This document shows, in pieces, positions 7,964-15,639 of a stretch of DNA of 64,000 bases. The notes under the pieces are model-generated. The model ran no database searches. It was given only the letters and a program-made list of their open reading frames with translations, and had not been told where the DNA came from. Numbering within the stretch: the first letter of the stretch is position 1; every line of letters begins with the position of its first letter. A program made the translations under genes and the position numbers. The DNA comes from CBDCYS01 sp965226185 (GTDB lineage Bacteria; Acidobacteriota; Terriglobia; Bryobacterales; UBA6623), in NCBI GenBank assembly GCA_965226185.1, contig CBDDCT010000007.1, positions 1,736,001 through 1,800,000 of the forward strand, read 5' to 3'.

Positions 7964-7969
7964 TATAAT
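7964..7969 (+). promoter_or_regulatory. Probable -10 element of the metH promoter
   Basis: A perfect TATAAT lies 158 bases upstream of the methionine synthase start, in front of the leader hairpin. No good -35 hexamer is visible at the expected distance. Confidence 0.45.
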
Positions 7970-7986
7970 AAAAAAGTAGACAGAAA

Positions 7987-8037
7987 GTGCCGACTAACTG
8001 AGAGTTAAACAGTTGTCCAGCACCCGCCCGTCGGCAC
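7987..8037 (+). promoter_or_regulatory. Structured leader of metH
   Basis: GTGCCGAC (7987-7994) pairs perfectly with GTCGGCAC (8030-8037). Inside the helix a second pairing is possible between AACTG and CAGTT. The structure lies between the TATAAT and the metH start, so it would be in the mRNA leader. It does not match the cobalamin, SAM-I or SAH riboswitch consensus as I know them. It could be an unrecognised methionine-pathway control element or chance. Confidence 0.35.
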
Positions 8038-8126
8038 CTGGCCGCAAACCCAAGCGCGTATTCAACGCAGGCCGTGACAAGTGACTGGTTTGGGGTGGAG
8101 GCCTGGCCTTTGCCCCGCGGTTTCCC

Positions 8127-11100
8127 ATGACTAACCGGGCTGATCGAACAAAACTGCTCCATGAACTGCTCGATGAGCGGATCGTCGTCATGGACGGCGC
8201 CATGGGAACGGCTGTCCATCAACACGATCTTCCGATCGATGAGTTTGGCGGCCCGGCGTTTGAGAACTGCAACGAAGTCCTCAACCAGCGGCGGCCCGAC
8301 ATTATTCTCGACATCCATTCGAGCTACCTGGAGGCCGGCGCCCACATCATCGAAACCAACTCGTTCAACGGCACTCCCGCCGACATGGGGGAGTTCGGCC
8401 TGAAAGAGCAGACCCAGGAGATCAATCGCGAGGCGGCGGCCCTGGCGCGTCAGGCGGCGGGGAAATACTCGACTCCCGAAAAGCCCCGTTTCGTGGCCGG
8501 CTCGATGGGGCCGACCAGAAAACCGATCACCCTCAACCCCGATCTGAGTTTCGAGTTTGTGATCGAGGAGTATCACACCCAGGCGCGGGGGCTGGCCGAG
8601 GGTGGCGCCGATATCCTGGTTCTCGAAACAGGGCAGGACACCCGCAACATCAAAGCGGGGCTGATTGCCATCCAGCGCGTCTTCGACGAGGCGGGCTACC
8701 GCTTGCCCATCATCGTGTCCGGAACCATCGAGCCCTCGGGGACCATGCTGGCCGGGCAGCCCGCCGACGCACTGGTTGCCTCGCTGGCGCACGTCAACTT
8801 GCTTTCGATCGGCCTCAACTGCGCCACTGGCCCCGAGTTCATGACCGACCACTTGCGCACGATCCATTCCATGGCGCAATCGCTGGTGCACTGCTATCCC
8901 AACGCCGGTCTGCCCGATGAGGAAGGCAGATTTCCCGAGACACCGGCCTCGCTGGCTTCCGCGCTCGAGCGTTTTGTTAACAATGGCTGGCTGAACCTGG
9001 TCGGAGGCTGTTGCGGAACCACCCCCGATCACATCCGGGCGATCGCGCGGATGGTCGAGGGCAGGGAGCCGCGGCGCCACCGGCCCGCTCGTAAAAGTTT
9101 CTACAGCGGACTCGATCTGGTCGAAGCGAACGAGGACAACCGGCCGCTGCTGGTCGGTGAGCGCACCAACGAAGTTGGCTCGCGCGCGTTCAAAAGGCTC
9201 ATCTCTGGCGAGAAGTACGAGGAGGCCGCGGAAATCGCCCGCAGGCAAGTCCGCAACGGCGCCCAGATCATCGACATCAACCTCGAAAACCCCGACCGCG
9301 AAGAACTCGAAGACATCGACCGCTTCTACGCCGAGCTGGTCAAGAAGGCCATCAAAGCGCCCTTCATGATCGACTCAACGAGCGCCGCCGCTGTCGAGAA
9401 GGCGCTGACCTACTGTCAAGGCAAGAGCATCATCAATTCCATCAACTTCGAGGATGGCGAGGAGAAGTTCGATGTCGTTCTGCCCCTGGTGAAAAAGTAC
9501 GGTGCGGCGGTCGTTATCGGCGCTATCGATGAAGACAAGCAGCAGGCGCAGGCCATCACCCGCGAACGCAAGCTCACGATCGCCCAGCGATCCCGCGATC
9601 TGTGCAGCGGGAAGTGGAGCATTCCGGAACAGGATTTGATCTTCGACCCGCTCGTGTTCCCCTGCGCCACCGGAGATAAAAACTACATCGGCAGCGCCGT
9701 AGAGACGATCGAGGGTGTCCGGCTGATCAAGCAAGAACTGCCGCTGTCGAAAACCATCCTCGGCGTCAGCAACATCAGCTTCGGTCTGCCCTCCGCCGCG
9801 CGCGAGGTCGTCAATTCGGTGTTCCTCTATCACGCCACCAAGGCGGGACTCGATCTAGCGATCGTCAATACCGAAAAGCTGGAGCGCTACGCTGCCATCC
9901 CCGAGGAAGAAAAGAAGCTCGCTGACGATCTCTTGTGGAACTACCCCGTTGATGGGTCCGGCGCTCCCAGGGATTACCGCGAGCAAACCGCCCAGCAGCG
10001 CGCCGCCATCAACCAGCACCACATCGCCAAGATCACCGCGCATTTTCGCGGGGCCCAGACGCGTGTCAAGAAGGTGATCGCCGACCTTCCGCTCGACGAG
10101 CGCCTCGCCAACTACATCATCGAAGGGACCAAGGAAGGCCTCGTGGCTGACCTGGACCTCAAACGCCAAGACGGCGTCCCGCCGCTCGACATCGTCAACG
10201 GCCCTCTAATGGACGGCATGAAAGAAGTCGGCCGCCTGTTCAACAACAACGAGCTGATCGTCGCCGAGGTGCTGCAGTCCGCTGAAGCGATGAAAGCCGC
10301 CGTCTCTCACCTCGAGCAATTCATGGAGAAGGCCGAGGGCTCCTCGAACGGCAAGATCATTCTTGCCACGGTCAAAGGCGATGTGCACGACATCGGGAAG
10401 AACCTGGTCGACATCATCCTCACCAACAATGGCTTTGAGGTGGTCAACCTCGGAATCAAAGTCCCTCCCGCAGATCTGATCAAAGCCTGCCGCGAGCATC
10501 AGCCCGACACGATCGGTCTTTCCGGCCTGCTGGTCAAGAGCGCTCAGCAAATGGTGATCACCGCGGGCGACCTTCGCCAGGCGGGCATCTCCGTGCCCCT
10601 GCTCGTTGGCGGGGCGGCGCTCAGCGACAAGTTTACGCGCGGAAAGATCGCCCCCAGCTACGCTCCGGATTCGGTCGTCTGCTACGCCAAGGACGCCATG
10701 AGCGGGCTAAGCCTGATGATCCGTCTGATGGACCCCGCCGAACGATCCGCCCTCGCCGAAGAGCGCGCGCCGGTTGCAGCCGCGCCCGCGCCGAAAAAGA
10801 AACTCGGAGTCGAGATGACCCAGCGCAGCTCGAAGGCGCGCCGAGAGCTGCCCCCTGTTCCGGCGCCCTATCGCGAGCGAATTGCCCGGGAAGTCCCTCA
10901 GTTGCAAGAGGTTTGGAGCTATATCAATCCTCAGATGCTCTACGTCAAGCACATGGGCTTCCGCGGGAACTTCGAGCGCTTGCTTGGGGAGCGTGACCCC
11001 AAGGCGATCGAGCTGAACGCCATCATGGAGGACGTCAAAGCCGAGGCTGCCGCTTTCATGAAGGTACGAGCCGTGTGGCAGTTCTTCGACGCCGACAGCA

Positions 11101-11645
11101 CGGGCAACACCCTGCGCGTCTTTCTTCCAGGAGAGAAGCAGCCCCTGCACTCGTTTACCTTTCCAAGGCAGCGCCGCGAGGACGGGCTGTGTCTCGCCGA
11201 CTACGTTCTGCCCGGCCATAACGGAACGCGGGATTCCATCGCGCTCTTCGCGGTCAGCTCGGGAGAGGGTATCCGCGAACGCTCCGAGCGCTACAAGCAA
11301 AACGGCGAATATCTTAAGTCGCACGCCGTACAAGCACTCGCGCTTGAAACGGCCGAGGCCTGCGCGGAATGGCTGCACCGGCGAATCCGCGAGGACTACG
11401 GTTTTCCCGACCCCGAAGGAATGACCATGCTCGACCGCTTCAAGGCCAACTACCGCACTCGGCGCTACAGTTTTGGCTACGCTGCCTGCCCTGCCCTCGA
11501 AGACCAGGAGGCGCTGTTTCGCCTGATTCGCCCCGAAGAAATCGGCATCCAGCTCACCGAAGGCTGCATGATGGATCCCGAAGCCAGCGTGAGCGCCCTT
11601 GTCTTCCCCCACCCCGACTGCAAGTATTTTGACGTGAACAACTGA
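8127..11645 (+). CDS. metH: Cobalamin-dependent methionine synthase
   Basis: The full-length enzyme (1172 residues) transfers a methyl group from methyltetrahydrofolate to homocysteine through cobalamin. All four modules are present in order. The homocysteine domain has zinc cysteines in LNCATG (C232) and GGCCGT (about 293-297). The methyltetrahydrofolate (pterin-binding) domain runs about 335-620. The cobalamin domain has the DVHDIGKN base-off ligand motif (His about 754). The C-terminal SAM-binding reactivation domain ends with YRTRRYSFGY and LTEGCMMDPEASVS. The start ATG 8127 has no strong ribosome binding site. A TATAAT and a hairpin leader lie upstream, suggesting transcript-level control. 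It is not visibly in an operon. Confidence 0.96.
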   Translation: MTNRADRTKLLHELLDERIVVMDGAMGTAVHQHDLPIDEFGGPAFENCNEVLNQRRPDIILDIHSSYLEAGAHIIETNSFNGTPADMGEFGLKEQTQEINREAAALARQAAGKYSTPEKPRFVAGSMGPTRKPITLNPDLSFEFVIEEYHTQARGLAEGGADILVLETGQDTRNIKAGLIAIQRVFDEAGYRLPIIVSGTIEPSGTMLAGQPADALVASLAHVNLLSIGLNCATGPEFMTDHLRTIHSMAQSLVHCYPNAGLPDEEGRFPETPASLASALERFVNNGWLNLVGGCCGTTPDHIRAIARMVEGREPRRHRPARKSFYSGLDLVEANEDNRPLLVGERTNEVGSRAFKRLISGEKYEEAAEIARRQVRNGAQIIDINLENPDREELEDIDRFYAELVKKAIKAPFMIDSTSAAAVEKALTYCQGKSIINSINFEDGEEKFDVVLPLVKKYGAAVVIGAIDEDKQQAQAITRERKLTIAQRSRDLCSGKWSIPEQDLIFDPLVFPCATGDKNYIGSAVETIEGVRLIKQELPLSKTILGVSNISFGLPSAAREVVNSVFLYHATKAGLDLAIVNTEKLERYAAIPEEEKKLADDLLWNYPVDGSGAPRDYREQTAQQRAAINQHHIAKITAHFRGAQTRVKKVIADLPLDERLANYIIEGTKEGLVADLDLKRQDGVPPLDIVNGPLMDGMKEVGRLFNNNELIVAEVLQSAEAMKAAVSHLEQFMEKAEGSSNGKIILATVKGDVHDIGKNLVDIILTNNGFEVVNLGIKVPPADLIKACREHQPDTIGLSGLLVKSAQQMVITAGDLRQAGISVPLLVGGAALSDKFTRGKIAPSYAPDSVVCYAKDAMSGLSLMIRLMDPAERSALAEERAPVAAAPAPKKKLGVEMTQRSSKARRELPPVPAPYRERIAREVPQLQEVWSYINPQMLYVKHMGFRGNFERLLGERDPKAIELNAIMEDVKAEAAAFMKVRAVWQFFDADSTGNTLRVFLPGEKQPLHSFTFPRQRREDGLCLADYVLPGHNGTRDSIALFAVSSGEGIRERSERYKQNGEYLKSHAVQALALETAEACAEWLHRRIREDYGFPDPEGMTMLDRFKANYRTRRYSFGYAACPALEDQEALFRLIRPEEIGIQLTEGCMMDPEASVSALVFPHPDCKYFDVNN

Positions 11646-11677
11646 CGAGGCGGGCGGGCCCTGGGATTTTGACGCGC

Positions 11678-13336
11678 CTACTGGCGTTTCTTGAAAAGCG
11701 AATCCAGCAGGCCTTTCACCTTGTCGCCCACGATTCGCCCTATGTCGGGTGAAACTCTGGGGGAGTCCACTGTCCCTCTGATCTTGACGGGAATGCTCGC
11801 AACTGTTGTGCCCTCGCTGTTGGGCTGGCCGCCGAGCGTAGCGGCTAGCGCGCCCTGGATGGTCGTCTCCAGGTCGAAGTGAAGCTCCTTTTCGAAGGTG
11901 AGGTATCCCTGCCCGGTAACGTCGGAGGCCGGGCTGTGCAGCAGGATATTCGTCAGGTGAACCTGCTGATTTCGAATCTCGAAGTCACTCGATAGAGTCG
12001 TGAACTCAGTTTCGCCGGGCTCGGAGCTGTCGCCGCCAAGCAACTTGTCCGCGTGTTTCTGAATCGTGCCGAGGAGGTTGAACGCGCTGATCTCGCCTTC
12101 TTCGAGCGTGAGGTTGCCGGATCCGGCGAGTGAGTTGCGGATTTGGTCAGCGTCGGCGCCAGCGAAACGCACGCTGTACCGCGGCACGGCGACGGCGCCA
12201 GAAACCTTATCGCTTGCCGACGTCAGAGCGCTCATCATTTCGTTAATGTCGACGTCGTCGATTTTCCCGCTGCTTGACCCTTGAACTCTGCCGTTCGCAT
12301 AAGAGAGCTTGGCTTGCCCGTTCCAAGTTCCTTCGCCAAGTGTCAGCGAGCCATCCGGGATGACCAGGTCGAAAGCGGGGTTAGTCATCATGCGCTTGAC
12401 CGTGAGATTCAGCGGCGCTTCGCCGTTCAGCGGCAGGCGATGTTCGTCGCCAATCTCGAAATCGGAAAGCGTCAGCTTGCCATCCCCCTGGAAGGTTTTC
12501 ATCAGATCTCCCTGCATCGTGGTTTCGAACGAGACGAGGCTGCCGCTGGGGGGATCGCGCAGCAGGTCGCCGAGATACTCTTCCCGCAAATCCGCCGGAA
12601 TCTCCGAGGGAGCAATTTCGATGCTCAGCTCTCCCTGGGCCGGCAGCGACTGCGGTTCAAAGGGGCCGCCCCGGCCGCTGAATCGCACTTCAGACCGGCT
12701 GCCCCCGTAGAAAGACGCCTGTAGCGTCAGCTTGCAGGTCGCGTCGGGAGAAAAGTCGAGCAGCCGGAGATCAATATCCCCAATCAACAGCGTGGGCTTG
12801 CCGTTGTCCTTCGCTGCGTCGGCGTACCAGATCTCGCCTTGGTCGAGGTAGAAACCTTCGATGGCGAGCGCTCTGCCTTCCGAGCTTTCAGAAGCGGGTG
12901 CGGCCTCTTGAGAGGAACTGTTGGCAATGAGCGCGGCGGCAGCCTCGAGATTCGTCTTTCCCTGACGGCTTCGCTCAACTCGCAGCACGGGATTTCCCAG
13001 GGTGATGGAGAGAATCTCGATGCGGTCGCCGAACAAGGAGAAAAGCGCCACCTGAGTGGAAACTTCGCTTGCTTCCAGAAGGTTGGCGTCAGAAAAACCC
13101 TCCGGGTTGCCGATCGACACGTCGCGTAGCGCGATAGCCGGTTGAAACAAAAACCATTGCGCCAAGTCAAAATCGCCGTCACCGAAAGAGACGGGGATCG
13201 GGACCCGCGACTCCAACTGCTCGCGGATCGTGTCAGCCGACCCGGAGACCATCATTTGGATCGCGAGACCGCTGACCAGCATGATCGCCACGTAGGCGGC
13301 GGCCAATCCAGCAATGAGCTTCACAAGGGGTCTCAT
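11678..13336 (-). CDS. AsmA-family protein
   Basis: A large envelope protein with one N-terminal transmembrane helix (RPLVKLIAGLAAAYVAIMLV) followed by a long beta-rich region. The AsmA-like features are the early GDGDFDL and the repeated 'layers' near residues 50-140, and a C-terminal domain around 380-540 (GSGNLTLEEGEISAFNLLG, LHFDLETTIQG, PVKIRGTVDSP). Members are inner-membrane anchored and are linked to lipid transport and outer-membrane assembly. ATG 13336 is chosen because it opens directly onto the hydrophobic helix; a GTG at 13384 would add 16 residues. It is convergent with metH, with 32 bases between stops. Confidence 0.8.
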   Translation of the reverse strand: MRPLVKLIAGLAAAYVAIMLVSGLAIQMMVSGSADTIREQLESRVPIPVSFGDGDFDLAQWFLFQPAIALRDVSIGNPEGFSDANLLEASEVSTQVALFSLFGDRIEILSITLGNPVLRVERSRQGKTNLEAAAALIANSSSQEAAPASESSEGRALAIEGFYLDQGEIWYADAAKDNGKPTLLIGDIDLRLLDFSPDATCKLTLQASFYGGSRSEVRFSGRGGPFEPQSLPAQGELSIEIAPSEIPADLREEYLGDLLRDPPSGSLVSFETTMQGDLMKTFQGDGKLTLSDFEIGDEHRLPLNGEAPLNLTVKRMMTNPAFDLVIPDGSLTLGEGTWNGQAKLSYANGRVQGSSSGKIDDVDINEMMSALTSASDKVSGAVAVPRYSVRFAGADADQIRNSLAGSGNLTLEEGEISAFNLLGTIQKHADKLLGGDSSEPGETEFTTLSSDFEIRNQQVHLTNILLHSPASDVTGQGYLTFEKELHFDLETTIQGALAATLGGQPNSEGTTVASIPVKIRGTVDSPRVSPDIGRIVGDKVKGLLDSLFKKRQ

Positions 13337-13422
13337 GGGCCTATGATACAGCAGCCGATTCGCCCAGTTTCGGATGTGACGCACGGATTCTTACGTACTG
13401 TGTCGCAATGGCGGGAGGCGAC

Positions 13423-13438
13423 TAGCTTAGCTAAGCTA
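13423..13438. repeat. 16 bp perfect palindrome
   Basis: TAGCTTAGCTAAGCTA is self-complementary. It lies between the AsmA-like gene start and the end of the YgiT-type gene. It could be a protein-binding site or the core of a small hairpin. Confidence 0.5.
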
Positions 13439-13567
13439 ACATGGGGTCCTGCGCACGGTCGAGCAGATCACGAACCTGACGATGAAGGCTCGTGTTCCGG
13501 GTCGGACGGGCTGATTGGGCGTTGAACAGTGCCGGAAACGGCCTATACGATTTGAGCGGAGATTGAA

Positions 13568-13795
13568 CTACGCGAAATCGTAGACTTCGGTTTCAATGAC
13601 CCGAGCTGGCCTGCGTGACTCCCAGGCCGTCCGCTGCAGACGCTCGGTCACGGCGGGACTCAGGGTGACTTCTCCGCAGCGATCGCAGACGATTGCTGGA
13701 ACGTTGTCAACCACGAGCAGTTTGTCGTCGAGCGGAAGAGTGTAGCGAATCCGCTGCTCACGTCGTTCGCCCCGGCCGCAGACTTCACAATTCAT
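13568..13795 (-). CDS. YgiT-type zinc finger protein (antitoxin-like)
   Basis: A 75-residue protein with two CxxC pairs (MNCEVCGRG and VCDRCGEV), which form the zinc finger seen at the N-terminus of MqsA and in stand-alone YgiT-type proteins. Such genes commonly follow a DUF4258 gene in a toxin-antitoxin-like pair. Here ATG 13795 overlaps the stop codon of the DUF4258 frame as ATGA, showing translational coupling. There is no helix-turn-helix half, so any self-regulation would need the partner. The antitoxin role is inference from family and layout. Because the upstream gene is frameshifted, coupling may now be weak. Confidence 0.75.
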   Translation of the reverse strand: MNCEVCGRGERREQRIRYTLPLDDKLLVVDNVPAIVCDRCGEVTLSPAVTERLQRTAWESRRPARVIETEVYDFA

Positions 13796-14101
13796 CGAAT
13801 CCTCCTGACCCTGAAGTCGACCCATTCCTCCACGTCTGGTTCATACACAGTAATTATCTTAATCTTATATTCGGCCGGATGTGTGCACTGCACGTGAATG
13901 GGTCTGCCCCCGGATGTGAATCCGGAAATTAAACAACTTGGTCCGTACTTGTCACTTGGGTAATCCTCGATGATCTGACCTTGGCCGATCGGTTCCTTCT
14001 ACCTCGTATCGCGATACACGTCTCAGAATGCTCTGATCGACCGCATGGAGCGAATATTCGTATACAACCGATTCGAATTTCCTTCGAATCTCATCGATCA
14101 T
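13792..14101 (-). pseudogene. DUF4258 family protein, frameshifted
   Basis: The first half reads MIDEIRRKFESVVYEYSLHA...RRVSRYEVE from ATG 14101. The second half reads EPIGQGQIIEDYPSDKYG...YEPDVEEWVDFRVRRIR to the stop at 13792, one frame over. Dropping one G in the GAAGGAA run at about 13995 joins the two into a continuous DUF4258 protein of about 102 residues. Without that, translation stops after 49 residues. DUF4258 proteins are small and often found as the putative toxin beside a YgiT-type zinc finger, as here. Either the gene is inactivated or the base is a sequencing or assembly error. Confidence 0.75.
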
Positions 14102-14135
14102 CAAAGTGCTCTGAAGACCATCGGTGAGGGCTTTG

Positions 14136-15596
14136 CTAGGCCAGGATCTCTTTGATCACATGCCCATGCACGTCAGTCAACCGAAAATCGCGGCCGCCGT
14201 AGGCATAGGTGAGCTTCTCGTGATCGATCCCTAGCAGATGCAGGATGGTCGCGTGCAAATCGTGGAAGGTGAGGCGGTTTTCGATGGCGTGGTAGCCGTA
14301 TTCATCCGTCTTGCCGAAGATCGTGCCGCCCTTGACGCCACCGCCGGCCAGCCACAGGCTGAAGCCCCAGGGGTTGTGGTCGCGTCCGTCGGAGCCTTGC
14401 GAGAACGGCGTGCGGCCAAATTCCCCGGAGAAGACGATCAGCGTCTGATCGAGCAGTCCGCGAGACTTGAGGTCCTTGATCAAACCGGCGACAGGCTGGT
14501 CGACTTGGAAGGCGTTCCAGCCGTGCCCCGCGATCAGCTCGCCGTGCTGATCCCAGGGGTTGCCTGGCTGGCGCCCTTTGCGGGTGAGCATCGTCAGTTC
14601 GATAAAGCGCACTCCGCGCTCGACCAGCCGCCGCGCCATCAGACACTGCCTGGCGTAAGCCGCCTTCTGAGGAATCTCGGAATCCATCCCGTAAAGCTTT
14701 TGGGTGGCTTCGGTCTCCCCGCTGAGGTCAACCAGCTCGGGGATCGCCGACTGCATACGGTAGGCAATCTCGTAGTTTCGAATGGCCGCCTCGACTTGCG
14801 GGTCGTTGCTGCTCTCCAGGAAGCCGGCGTCTATCTCGCCGATGAAGGCCAGACGTTTCCGCTGCAAGCGGTCGGATTCTTTGGGCCTCACGTTGGCCAG
14901 CGGCTCGTCGCGTTCGGGAAAGATGAACGATCCCTGATGGACGGCCGGCAGGAAGCCATTGCCGAACATGTTGATCCCGCCGAGCGGAATCCCTCCGCTG
15001 CCAAGCACGACAAAGCCGGGCAGGTCTTTTGACTCCGTACCTAAGCCGTAGGTCGTCCAAGCGCCCAGGCTCGGAAACCCGTTGAAGGGCTGGCCGGAAT
15101 GGAAGAAAAAGTTGGCCTGGGCGTGCTCGTTGAAACGAGCCGTCATGGAGCGGATCACCGCCAGATCGTCGGCGCAGGAGCCGGTGTGAGGAAACAGGTC
15201 GCTGACTGGAAGGCCGCTTTCCCCGTAGTTGTTGAACTCCCAGGGGCTGGGGAAGATGTTGCCGTTGTCGTTGAACATCGTCCGCTCGAGCTTCATCGGC
15301 AGGGGCTGTCCGGCCTCCTTGGCCAGGCGGGGTTTTGGGTCAAAGGAGTCGACGTGCGAGACGCCGCCCGACATGTGGCAGAGGATGACGCTTTTCGCTT
15401 TGGGCTCGAAATGCGGCTTCTTCGGACTCAGGGGATTTCCGGCCGATTCCGCCAGGCCGGCATAAGCCTCGTCAGCCATGAGGCTGGAGAGCGCCAGCAT
15501 TCCAAAGCCGGTCGAGCACCGTGTGAGCATCTCCCGGCGGCTGATCGGGCCGCGCGGTGGCCATCGATGGGACACGGGGTTTATTGGGTTCTTCAT
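14136..15596 (-). CDS. DUF1501 protein, Tat-exported sulfatase-like
   Basis: A 486-residue member of DUF1501, a family with an alkaline-phosphatase/sulfatase-like fold and no settled biochemical role. The N-terminus has a twin-arginine signal (ISRREMLTRC followed by a hydrophobic stretch ending near AYAG), so export is expected. Family motifs visible are ILCHMSGGVSHVDSFDPKP near residue 72, FSGEFGRTPF near 395, and DHNPWGFSLWLAGGG near 410. ATG 15596 is the likely start (GTG 15599 precedes it). It lies just after the DUF1549/DUF1553 gene, the partner it almost always has in planctomycetes, verrucomicrobia and acidobacteria. A short tandem repeat separates them. Confidence 0.85.
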   Translation of the reverse strand: MKNPINPVSHRWPPRGPISRREMLTRCSTGFGMLALSSLMADEAYAGLAESAGNPLSPKKPHFEPKAKSVILCHMSGGVSHVDSFDPKPRLAKEAGQPLPMKLERTMFNDNGNIFPSPWEFNNYGESGLPVSDLFPHTGSCADDLAVIRSMTARFNEHAQANFFFHSGQPFNGFPSLGAWTTYGLGTESKDLPGFVVLGSGGIPLGGINMFGNGFLPAVHQGSFIFPERDEPLANVRPKESDRLQRKRLAFIGEIDAGFLESSNDPQVEAAIRNYEIAYRMQSAIPELVDLSGETEATQKLYGMDSEIPQKAAYARQCLMARRLVERGVRFIELTMLTRKGRQPGNPWDQHGELIAGHGWNAFQVDQPVAGLIKDLKSRGLLDQTLIVFSGEFGRTPFSQGSDGRDHNPWGFSLWLAGGGVKGGTIFGKTDEYGYHAIENRLTFHDLHATILHLLGIDHEKLTYAYGGRDFRLTDVHGHVIKEILA

Positions 15597-15602
15597 CACA
15601 TT

Positions 15603-15631
15603 CTCACTGACTCACTGACTGACTCACTGAC
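15603..15631. repeat. Short tandem repeat between the DUF1553 and DUF1501 genes
   Basis: The unit CACTGACT/CACTGACTGACT is repeated about three and a half times in 29 bases. It lies in the 40-base spacer upstream of the DUF1501 start and occupies the place of its ribosome binding site. Slippage here could change translation of the second gene. Confidence 0.6.
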
Positions 15632-15639
15632 GGGCATTC

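Noticed and set aside
7987..8037. Calling the metH leader a cobalamin, SAM or SAH riboswitch
   Set aside because: None of the conserved boxes of those classes as I know them is present. It is left as an unassigned structure.
15603..15631. CRISPR-like repeat
   Set aside because: The repeat unit is only 8-12 bases, in direct contact, with no spacers and no cas genes.
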